A DNA stretch of 64,000 nt from Noviherbaspirillum malthae (GCF_015352985.1 NZ_JACYXF010000031.1:1-64000), one strand, 5' to 3'. Positions 9,404-19,652 are shown, counted from the first letter of the stretch. Numbers and translations are program-made. Notes: generated by a model not told the origin, from the letters alone.

Positions 9404-10627
9404 TTACTGCCTTGAATAGATCAAACTGCGCACTGCGGGGTAAATCTGTTGTTCCCAACGGCGCCCGCTGAATACACCGTAATGTCCTGCTCCTACCTGC
9501 ATATGATGCAATTTCAGATGCCCCGGAATATTGGGGCAGAGATCATGTGCAGCCATGGTCTGCCCTATTCCACAGATATCATCGCGCTCACCCTCTACCG
9601 TCAATAGTGCTGTGCGGTGGATTGCCTCTGGCTTGATGCGATTCCCCTTCCACATCATCTGCCCTCGTGGCAGTGCGTGCTCCTGAAAAACCAGTCGCAC
9701 TGTCTCCAAATAGAATTCTGCGCATAGATCAAGGACCGCGAAGTATTCCTGGTAGAAACGTCTTATCGTCGTTGCCTTCTCCGAATTATCCTCCAGTAAG
9801 GAACGGTACAATTCCTTGAACGACGCGATGTGCCGGTTCAGGTTCATGTTGAGGAATGCCGACAGCTGCAAAAAACCAGGATAGACACGGCGCATGGCGC
9901 CGGGATAACGCCAAGGGACAGTACTGATCAGGTTATGCTCGAACCAGTGCAGAGGACGCTTGGTAGCAAGAACATTGACTGAAGTCGGATTGATACGCGT
10001 ATCGATTGGCCCTGCCATCAACGTCAACGTGCGCGGCTGAGCAGGATTGCCATCCTCGGCAAGAATGGCCGTCGCGCACAGTGCTGCGACACATGGCTGG
10101 CAGACCGCAACGATGTGGGTACCCGGCCCCAGCAACGTTAGATAGCGAATCAGATAATCGACATAGTCGTCCATACCAAACCCCCCATCTGCAAGTGGCA
10201 CGTTGCAGGCGTTATGCCAGTCGCTGACATAGACGTCGTGGTCTGGAAGCATGGTTCGCACGGTCTCACGCATCAGTGTGCTGAAATGTCCTGACAGGGG
10301 AGCTACGATCAGGACGCGAGGCTGGTCCTCAACCCCCTCCTTCCTAAAATGCAGCAATGTGCCAAAAGGCAAACCCAGCGCCGGTACTTCACGCACCACT
10401 ACATCACGCCTGCCATGGCCGTCGCTGATGCTGATACTGTCGATACCGAAGTGAGGACGCGTATGAGTAATACGCGCGGTGGAGACAAGTTCCGATAGTG
10501 CACCGATCCGTTTGGCGAGAGGCTGTAGGTTTAATGACGGGTGGGCCAACGCGGCATGCGCCATTTGAAGCACGAACTGTACTTGCTTATGGACATCAGC
10601 TTGTGTCTGGTAGACATGGTATTGCAT
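9404..10627 (-). CDS. phaZ: Intracellular polyhydroxyalkanoate depolymerase
   Basis: A 407-residue protein of the intracellular PHB depolymerase type (alpha/beta hydrolase). It lacks a signal peptide. The nucleophile region reads HIVAVCQPCVAAL with Cys at 176, as in the Cys-type depolymerases of Cupriavidus, in place of a Ser lipase box. Other family blocks are VLIVAPLSGHFSTLMRETV, DVYVSDWHNA, and the C-terminal His region VGAGHYGVFSGRRW. It degrades stored PHB granules to 3-hydroxybutyrate. GGAG precedes the ATG. It is a single gene, divergent from the glutathione transferase. Confidence 0.9.
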   Translation of the reverse strand: MQYHVYQTQADVHKQVQFVLQMAHAALAHPSLNLQPLAKRIGALSELVSTARITHTRPHFGIDSISISDGHGRRDVVVREVPALGLPFGTLLHFRKEGVEDQPRVLIVAPLSGHFSTLMRETVRTMLPDHDVYVSDWHNACNVPLADGGFGMDDYVDYLIRYLTLLGPGTHIVAVCQPCVAALCATAILAEDGNPAQPRTLTLMAGPIDTRINPTSVNVLATKRPLHWFEHNLISTVPWRYPGAMRRVYPGFLQLSAFLNMNLNRHIASFKELYRSLLEDNSEKATTIRRFYQEYFAVLDLCAEFYLETVRLVFQEHALPRGQMMWKGNRIKPEAIHRTALLTVEGERDDICGIGQTMAAHDLCPNIPGHLKLHHMQVGAGHYGVFSGRRWEQQIYPAVRSLIYSRQ

Positions 10628-10743
10628 GCCAGCTCCGGATTGTTATGTTACACAACAATTCTTCCGATTGAAGCAAGTACTACGCCACGATGGCATGCTG
10701 CTTGCGTAGCTTAGGTCAGCGTTCAAGTATACGGGGGTCGCAA

Positions 10744-11400
10744 ATGGAGCAGGCAGTCCTCACGATCAGCAGCAAGAACTATTCATCCTGGTCCCTACGT
10801 GGCTGGCTCATGATGAAGTTTTCTGGTTTGTCCTTCGAAGAGCACATGGTTTCACTGGACGATGCGTCCGTACGCGCTGAAATCTTACTGCTCGCTCCAT
10901 CAATTCTCGTCCCTTGCCTTACTCATAAGGGACTGAAGGTATGGGATACGCTGGCGATCGGCGAATACCTTAATGAAGTCAGACCGAAGGCTGGACTTAT
11001 CCCCGCAGATTTGGCTGCGCGCACGCACTGCCGCTCCATTTGCGGTGAAATGCATTCAGGATTCACTTCACTTCGCTCTGCTCTGCCCATGAATATCCGA
11101 GGTCGGTTCAAAAACTTCAAGATATGGGAGCGGGCCCAGGCAGACATAGAACGCATCAACTCCATCTGGACGGATTGCTTAACGACGTATGGCGGACCGT
11201 TCCTGTTCGGTAGTAAGCCGGGATTGGCAGATGCCATGTATGCGCCGGTGGTGTCTCGCTTCATCACTTACGATGTCGAGCTCACACTAGCGGCAAGCAC
11301 TTACAGCAAGGCGATTCTGGAACTGCCTGCAATGCAAGAATGGATTGCGGCTGCGCTCGCTGAACCTGAACAGATCGAAGAGTTGGAATCCGAATTCTAG
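10744..11400 (+). CDS. Glutathione S-transferase family protein
   Basis: A 218-residue GST with an N-terminal thioredoxin-like domain (SKNYSSWSLRGWLMMK holds the Ser/Tyr glutathione-activating region; APSILVPCLTHKGLKVWDTLAIGEYL is represented by the cis-Pro block ending in the DTLAIGEYL segment) and an all-helical C-terminal domain. The start at 10744 follows GGGGG; a longer frame beginning at 10690 has no support. An 8-bp stem-loop (TCGCTCCA/TGGAGCGA) follows the TAG stop at 11405-11423 but has no T-tract. Confidence 0.82.
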   Translation: MEQAVLTISSKNYSSWSLRGWLMMKFSGLSFEEHMVSLDDASVRAEILLLAPSILVPCLTHKGLKVWDTLAIGEYLNEVRPKAGLIPADLAARTHCRSICGEMHSGFTSLRSALPMNIRGRFKNFKIWERAQADIERINSIWTDCLTTYGGPFLFGSKPGLADAMYAPVVSRFITYDVELTLAASTYSKAILELPAMQEWIAAALAEPEQIEELESEF

Positions 11401-11517
11401 ACGTTCGCTCCAGTATGGAGCGAGTCGCCCTATATCGGGGAAAGACGCGCATCATTCTGGTTCGCCTCGAAATTCCAAACTGCAATAACCGCGGTTCTAG
11501 AGCTTTGGGTCAACGAT

Positions 11518-11859
11518 GTGAAGATATTTTCTATTGCAAAATCACTTATCTCAAATCAGGTTCGTAGCGGCAAGGACGGTTTCATATTGACATGTTCTGG
11601 CCGCACGATTCCCATGCCGCCCTACGCAGACTTTCAAAATGACTACGAGCTTACCCCTTACGATCAATGGCTTGTCTGTCAGGCACAACAGGAAGCAGAG
11701 GCAACCCGCGACGAGGTCATGCTTTCACGCCTGCTTAGCATTGACCCATTTGCGCTTACGGAAGAATTACGAGGACTTTTGCATGACTACTTATTCGGTG
11801 AAACGGCACCTTGCTTCGGTATCGATGACCTCATCACCATAGAACGGAAAATTGAATAA
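11518..11859 (+). CDS. Hypothetical protein, 113 aa
   Basis: This frame starts at GTG and gives an acidic protein without membrane segments. It contains PYDQWLVCQAQQEAEATRDEV and a C-terminal LLHDYLFGE segment. The ribosome site is weak (GGG ten bases upstream). I do not recognise a family. It is not obviously coupled to the GST gene 117 bases upstream. Confidence 0.45.
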   Translation: MKIFSIAKSLISNQVRSGKDGFILTCSGRTIPMPPYADFQNDYELTPYDQWLVCQAQQEAEATRDEVMLSRLLSIDPFALTEELRGLLHDYLFGETAPCFGIDDLITIERKIE

Positions 11860-11972
11860 ACGCGACCCTTAATCAGCTATGTACAGTTAGCAGCATATTC
11901 GATATCGCTCTCGTGGAAAGCAAAGCCGTTCTCTGAAGAGAGCTGAGGCGATCTGAACCCGGTGGCAATAGC

Positions 11973-13109
11973 TTAGAAGGGCAACAGTGATTTTCTAATT
12001 TCTAACGCAACCGCGGTTTCCCCATCGGCGATGAGATCAATATAGACTTCGATGGGATCCACAATACGTATTTCCTCGACCGTAACACACTCAATCCATG
12101 ACGGGTCATTTGGCATTGGAACGACAGTTAGATTGCCTTTGTCACTGCGCATGCTACCAAGCTCCGTAAGGAGATTATCAACGTTTTCGTTAAAGGCCAA
12201 ATAGCAAGTCATTCGCTGCGCATTGAGTTCCCGCCCGAGATGCAACTGGCCAGCTACCAGATCGGTAAAGGCATAGACCCAACCTTTGTGGGCACAGTGC
12301 TCGGCTAGAACGGCGGCGAACGGCCGCTCTAGCAAGTTTGTCGGCACGGTAAATAGATGTGCCGTCTTGTTCCTTTCAAGCCTGCGTGACTCGGCCCAGG
12401 CATCTGCCAAGCTACCTGGGTTAAGTAGGCGTCGTCGCTTCGTCGGTCCCCGTCCAGAAGCCTCAACCCATTCATGTTTCTCTAACAACAATAACGTCTG
12501 CGATGTGGTGGCGGTAGACGCACCTGCGCGGTAGGCCAGATCGGCCACACTGAACCATGTCTCAGGATGCTCTAACAACCTATGGACGATCCGGCGTCGC
12601 AGTCCGGTAAAGAGTGCTTGGCTGAGCTTGACTAGTCTCTTCGGAGCGGGTTTGTCAACAAACAAGTAAAGACCTTTGGCCAGCAAATAAAAGCTGCCTG
12701 TAAGGTCATAGTAGCTCGCTCCAGCTTCCCTCAGAATTGAGCGCGCACCTGCAGAAATCCCCCGTGCAACCACAATTGGCACTTGGATTGTCTGGCCTTG
12801 ATCCACAGTCTCCATCCATTGTTGCAACTCCCAAAGGATCGCGCGCGCGTCGCGTGGAAACACTTCACGTCGAATAATCGGTATGAGTTCAAGCGAAATG
12901 TCGCCGCTAGTGATGATGATTGAGCGATGCCTGTCACGACCCTGACCCGGTCCACCACTTGGCTGGGGCATATCGTTAAGCAACATAACGTCGACCGATG
13001 GCAACGCGCGCAACGCTTCGTAGAATGCCGTAAACATATCGGATTGAATGTCAACCATGCCGAAATTGGCCCTTGCTTGTGAAGCGACGGAATCGGAAAA
13101 GCTGAGCAT
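11973..13109 (-). CDS. AbiEi-like winged-helix protein
   Basis: The 378-residue product (ATG at 13109 with AAGG upstream; a start 23 codons earlier is possible) resembles the AbiEi-type antitoxin/transcriptional regulator family. It has a central block typical of these proteins (YYDLTGSFYLLAKGLYLFVD), then a winged helix (FSVADLAYRAGASTATTSQT...LEKHEWVEASGRGPTKRRRLL) and a C-terminal nucleotidyltransferase-like region of the AbiEi kind (VYAFTDLVAGQLHLG). No AbiEii toxin gene lies beside it, so it is an orphan or acts alone as a regulator. It is next to, but probably not part of, the cellulose cluster. Confidence 0.55.
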   Translation of the reverse strand: MLSFSDSVASQARANFGMVDIQSDMFTAFYEALRALPSVDVMLLNDMPQPSGGPGQGRDRHRSIIITSGDISLELIPIIRREVFPRDARAILWELQQWMETVDQGQTIQVPIVVARGISAGARSILREAGASYYDLTGSFYLLAKGLYLFVDKPAPKRLVKLSQALFTGLRRRIVHRLLEHPETWFSVADLAYRAGASTATTSQTLLLLEKHEWVEASGRGPTKRRRLLNPGSLADAWAESRRLERNKTAHLFTVPTNLLERPFAAVLAEHCAHKGWVYAFTDLVAGQLHLGRELNAQRMTCYLAFNENVDNLLTELGSMRSDKGNLTVVPMPNDPSWIECVTVEEIRIVDPIEVYIDLIADGETAVALEIRKSLLPF

Positions 13110-13202
13110 CAGGGTACCTTTCACATACACTGAGCCAAGACGAGTAACGTTGAATAGGGCTTGCCCGAAAAAGCGCAATTGTCGTTAACCTATATGAGGT
13201 GT

Positions 13203-14345
13203 TCAGTTTTGTGTGCACGTCCAATTCGGCAATAGCTTCCCTTCCTTGTCAAATCGATATCGCTTCTCAAGCCATCCAACGCCGAACAGGGTCAGGACTT
13301 GCTCGTAATAGTTATCCCAGCGTTCCAGTGGCTGCGCATTAATAACACGCAGGCGCTGCTGCTCCAGCAGGCTTTTTTGATTATGCGCGGCGAGGAATGG
13401 CAGCAGTGCAGATGAAAATCCGACTGGTCCATAACCTTTGGTAGCGCCGTCTTGGGTATTGATTTCCAGCGGCGGGATGCCATTTTGAACGATATGCTCA
13501 ATCATTGGATGGAACCGCTTCATCAGCGCCGCACGTGCCGGATCGTTCTCAGATAGCATCCCGGCCCACAGGTAGACCCGAATAGCATCGTAACTGCCGA
13601 GCGCCTTCTTCTCATTGTCAGGCATGAATCCAACCTTGTTTTTGTATAAGACCCAGTCGGGTGAATACCCGCGCTCGCCGCTACGCAAAAGCGCATTGAT
13701 TGACGCCGTGACAATCTGATCCCACTCGGTGTCTGGATTGAGTGCTGCGATGCGGCGCATGATCTGAATCGGGTAATAGCTCGGGTTCAACCGGTAGACG
13801 TCATCGGGCAACTGGAAACTGCGCGGCCCAGGTAACAGAATACGGCCAAGCCGGTCTAGCGTTACCGTCTCCTCATTGATGATCCGCAGCGCCAGCGCCC
13901 GGCTGAGGTCACTATAGCCTTCGTCTTTCCATAGGCGGCCGGCTTCCCCTAAGGCATAGGCCATCCACAAATCGGCGTCAGAAGCGGCGTTGTCATCCAT
14001 CACCCCCCAACTGCCGTCGTTACGTTTACCCCATTGCCAAGCGGGCAAGCTGTTCGCCAAGCTACCGCGTGCCAGGTTGTTCATCGTCCACTTCAGCAGC
14101 AGGTCAAAACGCGTTCGGTCATTGGCAACGATAGCGAAGAACATGCTGTAGGCTTGACCTTCCGATGTGGTGATGTTTGAGAGAGACCCGTGGTCAATCA
14201 CCCTGCCATCCCCGCTAATGAAGCGTGACCGATAGTTTTCCCAGGCTGGCCAAGGCATACATCTGGCTGGCGCCGCATGGACCGACAGAGACAGCAACAA
14301 GCCGGTAAGCAGAATCCCGTACAGGGACTGACGTAGCAAGGACAT
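13203..14345 (-). CDS. bcsZ: Endo-1,4-glucanase, GH8 (cellulose cluster)
   Basis: A 380-residue periplasmic cellulase that matches BcsZ from end to end. A signal peptide (residues 1-23, ending SVHA) is followed by CMPWPAWENY, TTSEGQAYSMF (catalytic Glu), SASDADLW-like NAASDADLWMAYAL, and SYDAIRVYLWAGM (catalytic Asp). The protein trims beta-glucan during cellulose export. The start at 14345 is chosen because GGAG lies seven bases upstream and the signal peptide begins there. It is the last gene of the galU-bcsA-bcsB-bcsS-bcsZ series. Confidence 0.93.
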   Translation of the reverse strand: MSLLRQSLYGILLTGLLLSLSVHAAPARCMPWPAWENYRSRFISGDGRVIDHGSLSNITTSEGQAYSMFFAIVANDRTRFDLLLKWTMNNLARGSLANSLPAWQWGKRNDGSWGVMDDNAASDADLWMAYALGEAGRLWKDEGYSDLSRALALRIINEETVTLDRLGRILLPGPRSFQLPDDVYRLNPSYYPIQIMRRIAALNPDTEWDQIVTASINALLRSGERGYSPDWVLYKNKVGFMPDNEKKALGSYDAIRVYLWAGMLSENDPARAALMKRFHPMIEHIVQNGIPPLEINTQDGATKGYGPVGFSSALLPFLAAHNQKSLLEQQRLRVINAQPLERWDNYYEQVLTLFGVGWLEKRYRFDKEGKLLPNWTCTQN

Positions 14346-14379
14346 AAGGGACTCCATGACACAAACCATAACGAAATGA

Positions 14380-15093
14380 CTAAAACACCCGCGACAGACC
14401 GAACGCGATATAACCGGTACTATCGCTGTCACGTGGCCGTGAGCGCCCGCCTGAAATTTCCAACGTATAGCCGTTGGCCAGGGGCCGGCCTACCACGATG
14501 CCATGCTGATTAATCCGGTAATTACGCCCCTTCAAATAAATTTCCTGCAGCCCGACAAACCAGGTGCCGCTAGGTTTCCAAGCCAACCTAGCCTGTGCGT
14601 AGGCACTTTTCTGGCCAAATGCATAGCTGGCCAGCGTGCCAGCTTCAATCTTTGGCGTCAGTGCAAATGTTCCTTGCAGCTGCGGATTGAAAGTCCAGAC
14701 ATTACCGGTTTCCTCGTTGTCCGGGACAATTGGCTTGACGGTGATATGCCGCAGGCCAATTGACCCCGACAGGCTGAGCGTGTACCGGTCACGTTTCCAT
14801 CCATAACCGACCCCGCCTTCGATTCCGGGCGCACGGGCGCGGATCTCGTAGTCGGTACCGCTGATGTTGGTGTCATACCGGTAGGTCAGCCAACTGGCAA
14901 TCACCTTGCTGTACCACCCTTCACCGAGCCGTCCGCCAGGAAAAGACTTCAACATGCCGGCATAGGTATATGAACTGTCTGGTGAATACTGAACGCCGCC
15001 AATAGCCACGCCCGTTAGTTCCTGCGCGCTTGCTGCTAGTGAAAAAGCCAATGCGACCGTTGCTGCAAGACTTACAAGTACATGTTTTCTCAC
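14380..15093 (-). CDS. bcsS: Cellulose biosynthesis outer-membrane protein BcsS
   Basis: A 237-residue protein with a cleavable signal peptide (LAFSLAASAQE) and alternating aromatic/polar strands ending in Phe (AFGLSRVF), typical of an outer-membrane beta-barrel. The sequence matches the BcsS family (GIEGGVGYGWKRDRYTLSLS; YAFGQKSAYAQARLAWKP). BcsS occurs in some bcs clusters, but its function is not settled. No bcsC is present in the window, so BcsS is the only candidate here for an outer-membrane component. The gene starts 12 bases after bcsB ends. Confidence 0.85.
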   Translation of the reverse strand: MRKHVLVSLAATVALAFSLAASAQELTGVAIGGVQYSPDSSYTYAGMLKSFPGGRLGEGWYSKVIASWLTYRYDTNISGTDYEIRARAPGIEGGVGYGWKRDRYTLSLSGSIGLRHITVKPIVPDNEETGNVWTFNPQLQGTFALTPKIEAGTLASYAFGQKSAYAQARLAWKPSGTWFVGLQEIYLKGRNYRINQHGIVVGRPLANGYTLEISGGRSRPRDSDSTGYIAFGLSRVF

Positions 15094-15104
15094 GCCATTC
15101 CCCC

Positions 15105-17423
15105 TTAGGTTTCATTAGGACCATGATTTCGTTTTCTGTACGACCGAATCACCAACGCTGTCACAGGGACCAGCAAGCTGATTGCCAATCCGAGCATTAC
15201 CAGCCCGATCCACGGGTACTTCGACATCAGGATTGCCAGCCCCCCACGCATCCCATACGCCTGGAACGGCGCCTCTTCGGCTGCAATGGTGCGAACCGAT
15301 GCCGTGCCGGGCGTCCAACTGGCGTAGGTGCCGCGTAACTGACTCCATTGCTGCGGCGCTGTGACGCTCTCGATTCCAGACGCTAACAGCCGTCTGTTAT
15401 CGGCCGAAAACACAGTGGTCGTAATACCGTTGGCGCGGGATGTATATGCAAAGCTACGCGCGCCGGGTGACGACGATGCCTGCACGCTCGCATGCATGTA
15501 GACCGGCCGGTTCTCCCCTGTAAAGCTCATCTTGTCACGCAGGCTGGTATACCATTCCGCACCATCGGCACGTGAAACGCGCGTAGTTTCTACTAGCGGG
15601 ATAGACATAGCCTGTACTGGCGTGCCATCCGCCGAGTGGGCGCGGCGCACTGACGGCGGCAGCTTGTCTTGGGCAGCAATCCACAGCCGGTGTTGTGCTT
15701 GCGGGCCGTCGCCCACGCCAAGCCAGGCGGGTGGCAACGGACCCTGATGCACCTGCGCGAGTTTGGCCAGCAGCGTCAAGCCGGCCCCCACTGTTTCGGC
15801 ATCGACGTCGCCCAGATGAACCGCGGTACTTATACCGGTCTTGCCGTCGATATAAGGACGCCCCAGACCTGACAATAATGCAAGATCGGATTGCTGCGAT
15901 GGCGCCCCTTCATACTTCTGTACCGTTGTATCGTCATAAAGCGTCACTGCCAAGCTTTCCTGCGCCTCCACCTTGCAACCGGTAGCAGGTCCGTCAGGGA
16001 CTAGCACCGGCTGGAACTGCAGAGTATTCCAACCCAATTTGAGCGACCCGGCCGGCACGGTCACTGCATAATTGAAGTAGCTGCCCCCAGCCGTGCTGTT
16101 GAGGGGAATGGAACCATGCAGCACGCCGTTGGCGGAGACGTTGAGCGCTGACTGTGCAGCCATGCCGCTGGCATAACTCAGGTGAACCTGCACCAGCATC
16201 CGCCCTTGCCAGTTACTATTCCAGAAGCGTAATGACGTCTCCGTTGCGTTTTTTCCGGTAAAGGTGGTTGTCTGGTATTGCAGGGCGCGCAGCGGGAATA
16301 CTCCCTGTGGATCGGCGGGCATCTCGATCATGCGCTGGGCTTCGGCAACATCCGGCAACTCCAGATCACGCACTTCCATCCATGGTTCATCCGGCCACGG
16401 TAATCCCGGCATCGAAAATGCGCTCGCCACTGCTTTCAGATCTGCTTCATTAGCCGCAGCCATGATTAGCAAGAATCGACTTGGGTCACCAGGTAGCGAC
16501 TTCACAGCTATGACAGGGCCCGGCCGGTCAGGCAAGTTCATCCCCTCGAAGTAGTGTGCCAGACTGTCAAAAGTGCCGACCAATACGGCGCCTCGCGTGT
16601 CGCCTGCCATTTCGGTAGTCAGCGTTTCAGGCGTTGGGGGAAACGTCCCGTGACGCAGCGTTACCGGAACATCCCCGTATCGACGTCCAATTCCCTGCGC
16701 GACAATTCCCATGGCCGTCAATTCTTCAGCGGTAGGATCGTCAGCGGTTAGGATCGGTACTGTCGTGCGCGGCCGTAGCGCCCTCCTGTCGAATAAGCCG
16801 TCCATCGCATCCAGACGCGCTGGAACCGGTCTGGCGCGCCCAATCACTTGCAACGATGATTTTTCCATATCAACTTGGGTCCATAGTTCGGGTGCCGTGT
16901 CTGCGTCACAAAGATTCTGGGCGGCATGCGAGCGCTGCGCTGCGACTAGGCGGATATCATTGTCTCCCTCCTTGAGTAGCGATGCCGGAATCGTCACCGA
17001 TCGACGGAACGCCCCTGTCTCGCCTTTGAGGCCGAACTGGTCAACGATCAAGTCGTTGACCTTGACCACAAGTTGAGATGTTTCAGTCAGCGAGCGAGAT
17101 GCGGCGCCCGTCAGGTTAAGCGTCACACTAATCGGCTCCACCAGTTGTGGCAATGGCAGCCGAACAGCCACCTCGGGTGCACCGCCTTTGAGTGTCAGTG
17201 GACCACTGCTATTAGCCAATTGTCCGAGTGGCACGTTATACGTTGCAGTCGAGGCCGGCGCTCGCTTGACCAGCAATTGAAGTTCGTCCTTGACCTGAGC
17301 ACCGCCTTCTTTCACCGCAGCTGGGGCGGCGAGTGCTACAGAACTGCCCAGGGCCAGCAATGACACGGCAGTAAAGCCGATGGTTTGATGGACGCGGTGA
17401 ACGGAATGAAGATGTAGCGACAT
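15105..17423 (-). CDS. bcsB: Cellulose synthase periplasmic subunit BcsB
   Basis: A 772-residue periplasmic protein with a signal peptide (about residues 1-33), repeated carbohydrate-binding and flavodoxin-like modules, and one C-terminal transmembrane helix (YPWIGLVMLGLAISLLVPVT region) that packs against BcsA. Recognisable BcsB blocks include LRFWNSNWQGRMLVQVHL and WNTLQFQPVLVPDG. It guides the nascent glucan through the periplasm. ATG 17423 follows AGAGGA. The gap to bcsA is 30 bases, so the genes form one operon. Confidence 0.93.
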   Translation of the reverse strand: MSLHLHSVHRVHQTIGFTAVSLLALGSSVALAAPAAVKEGGAQVKDELQLLVKRAPASTATYNVPLGQLANSSGPLTLKGGAPEVAVRLPLPQLVEPISVTLNLTGAASRSLTETSQLVVKVNDLIVDQFGLKGETGAFRRSVTIPASLLKEGDNDIRLVAAQRSHAAQNLCDADTAPELWTQVDMEKSSLQVIGRARPVPARLDAMDGLFDRRALRPRTTVPILTADDPTAEELTAMGIVAQGIGRRYGDVPVTLRHGTFPPTPETLTTEMAGDTRGAVLVGTFDSLAHYFEGMNLPDRPGPVIAVKSLPGDPSRFLLIMAAANEADLKAVASAFSMPGLPWPDEPWMEVRDLELPDVAEAQRMIEMPADPQGVFPLRALQYQTTTFTGKNATETSLRFWNSNWQGRMLVQVHLSYASGMAAQSALNVSANGVLHGSIPLNSTAGGSYFNYAVTVPAGSLKLGWNTLQFQPVLVPDGPATGCKVEAQESLAVTLYDDTTVQKYEGAPSQQSDLALLSGLGRPYIDGKTGISTAVHLGDVDAETVGAGLTLLAKLAQVHQGPLPPAWLGVGDGPQAQHRLWIAAQDKLPPSVRRAHSADGTPVQAMSIPLVETTRVSRADGAEWYTSLRDKMSFTGENRPVYMHASVQASSSPGARSFAYTSRANGITTTVFSADNRRLLASGIESVTAPQQWSQLRGTYASWTPGTASVRTIAAEEAPFQAYGMRGGLAILMSKYPWIGLVMLGLAISLLVPVTALVIRSYRKRNHGPNET

Positions 17424-17453
17424 GTTTTCCTCTTGCATGGACGTTTAATAAGG

Positions 17454-19652
17454 TCAGTGGCGGATTGTGAAGAGTTGATGCAATGTTGAGCGAACCACGA
17501 AACTTAAATGAGCGGAGCCGTATTGCAGCGCATACTTCACAAGGAAGAGCAGTGCCATCGGTGTTGTGCGACCGCGGTGGCGGCGCTGGTTATTTCGAAT
17601 GAGTAGTTCGCTTGAGCCGAACGCGATGTGGACGGCGATGCGTTCATCGGCCGGTGAACAAAACTGGTAAGCAAAGCCCAATCTGGTTTTTCCATCCTGG
17701 CAGCGCACAACTGACTTCAATATAGCGTGCAACTGTACACCACGCCGCTCAAAATCAAGCGTGACCGTCTCGCCAGCGCTGAAAGTGGGGTCCTGATCAA
17801 GGCAGCTCAAGACCAGGTTGATGCCGGAGGCAGATGCATTGGCCGAGGTACTGGCAAGCGTTTTACCATGAGACGACACCACCCTGACCGGCTCAACATT
17901 GACGATCCGCGGTTCACCGCGCACCTGTTTGCGCTCAAACATGCTGCCGAGAGCGCACAGCAATAAGATACAGTCCAGCACCGCCCACAACCCGACGAAC
18001 GCAATTGTTCCCCGGCTGCCGGGTTCATCCATGAAGCGCTCGACGCCTACCAGCAACGTGATCAAGTTGAGGAACAGAAAAAAGTAAAACGGCTTGGACA
18101 GTGAGGAGACAAAATCCCGGTCCAGCATTTCCCCTTTCGGGGTGACTTTGAATGAAGGCGAGCGTGGCCGACGTAACACTTCCGCAATACTGGGTGCGAT
18201 GTAGACGGACTGGATAACTTCGTAGATTTGTGAAATAAATGGCCAGCGCACCCGCCCATAAAAATACTGGGTTGAGATCAACGCGCCGATCAGGCTTGGT
18301 GCAGCATAAGCCACCAGCGATTCGGCCGTTGCATCGCACAGGTTGATCGAGAATAGTAGATATGCGGGCGGAGCCAGTAACAACAGAAAGCGCGACAGCG
18401 AAAAGCCGGAAAAGAACGCAAAATTCAGATACAAAATCCGCTGCATTAACGTGAGGCCAGGTAGCATCAGAGGATTTTTCAGTAAAAAAATCTGCATCAT
18501 CCCTTGTGCCCATCGCACTCGCTGGACAATGAAACCAGAATACGTCTCCGGTTGCAGACCCGATACCATCGGTCGCGGGTAATACATTGTGGTGTAGCCA
18601 AGGGCAAGCGCATCGAGTGTGGTCTCGGCATCTTCCGTGATGGTTTGGCCGGCGATACCACCGACTTGGTTAAGTACACTACGCCTCAGGATTGCAGCTG
18701 AACCGCAAAAAAATGACGTACCCCAAAAATCAAGTCCGGGCTGCATTACATCATAAAACAGTTCATTTTCTGCCGGCGATGACTGGAAGGTGTTCAGGTT
18801 GCGCTCCACCGGGTCGGGACTGACAAAATTGTGCGGAGTCTGTACCAAAAAGAGTTTTGGATCTCTTAGAAAAAAGCCTGTAGTACTGGTCAGGAAGTCT
18901 TCGGTAGGCACATGGTCACAATCAAGGATCAAGATCAGCTCTCCATGGGTATGCTTGAGTGCGTTATTCAGGTTTCCGGCTTTTGCGTGTTCATTCTTTT
19001 GTCGCGTGATATACCCGGCGCCAAACGTTGATGCAATTTCTTTTAGTTCCGCAGCACGTTTTCGCGCAGCGCCCGCCTTGTCCGGATCCTTATCATGCAA
19101 CTTCTGGTCAGTGCCGCCGTCATCGAGGATATAGACATTCATTCTTCCAAGCGGATAGCGCATCTGTGTCGCCGCGACGACCGTCGTACGTACCAAAGAG
19201 GCATCCTCGTTATATGTCGGAATAAAAACATCGACCGAAGGTACGAGGGCAGGATCCTCCGGCAACGGAACTGTACGCCGGTGGCGTGGCCTCACATTGA
19301 TCACATAGCCAAGCATCATGTTCAGAAAGCCATACAGCTCAGCCAGGAACAGCAATATACCGGCGACCATTGACACAATGCCGAACTCAAATGGAAGCGT
19401 GTCAGTCGCCCTCCAGTACATGTAGCGCAGTGCGAGAAAGCCACTGGTAAACACGATAGTCAGGCGCAGGGCATCCGCAAGCCCGGGGTGCTTGACGTAA
19501 GGAGAAAGCTTGTAGCAACCAAAGACAAGCGCCAGCAGCACCATCGAGATAATGCCTTGCGCGAGGTATGAGGCCGGGAGCGAGGCCAGAAAAAAGTAGA
19601 CAGCCATGAAGCTCATCCATAGCAGGGTACGCATCAGATGCATCGCTTTCAT
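17454..19652 (-). CDS. bcsA: Cellulose synthase catalytic subunit (UDP-forming) BcsA
   Basis: A 732-residue inner-membrane GT2 synthase with several N-terminal and C-terminal transmembrane helices. Catalytic motifs are intact: DDGGTD, DCDHVP (DxD), TEDAETT, and QRVRWAQG (QxxRW). A C-terminal PilZ domain carries RKQVRGEPR (RxxxR) and NASASG (NxSxxG), so activation by cyclic di-GMP is expected. This fits the GGDEF/EAL protein elsewhere in the window. Substrate UDP-glucose is supplied by the adjacent galU. A GGAG site precedes the ATG. Confidence 0.95.
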   Translation of the reverse strand: MKAMHLMRTLLWMSFMAVYFFLASLPASYLAQGIISMVLLALVFGCYKLSPYVKHPGLADALRLTIVFTSGFLALRYMYWRATDTLPFEFGIVSMVAGILLFLAELYGFLNMMLGYVINVRPRHRRTVPLPEDPALVPSVDVFIPTYNEDASLVRTTVVAATQMRYPLGRMNVYILDDGGTDQKLHDKDPDKAGAARKRAAELKEIASTFGAGYITRQKNEHAKAGNLNNALKHTHGELILILDCDHVPTEDFLTSTTGFFLRDPKLFLVQTPHNFVSPDPVERNLNTFQSSPAENELFYDVMQPGLDFWGTSFFCGSAAILRRSVLNQVGGIAGQTITEDAETTLDALALGYTTMYYPRPMVSGLQPETYSGFIVQRVRWAQGMMQIFLLKNPLMLPGLTLMQRILYLNFAFFSGFSLSRFLLLLAPPAYLLFSINLCDATAESLVAYAAPSLIGALISTQYFYGRVRWPFISQIYEVIQSVYIAPSIAEVLRRPRSPSFKVTPKGEMLDRDFVSSLSKPFYFFLFLNLITLLVGVERFMDEPGSRGTIAFVGLWAVLDCILLLCALGSMFERKQVRGEPRIVNVEPVRVVSSHGKTLASTSANASASGINLVLSCLDQDPTFSAGETVTLDFERRGVQLHAILKSVVRCQDGKTRLGFAYQFCSPADERIAVHIAFGSSELLIRNNQRRHRGRTTPMALLFLVKYALQYGSAHLSFVVRSTLHQLFTIRH

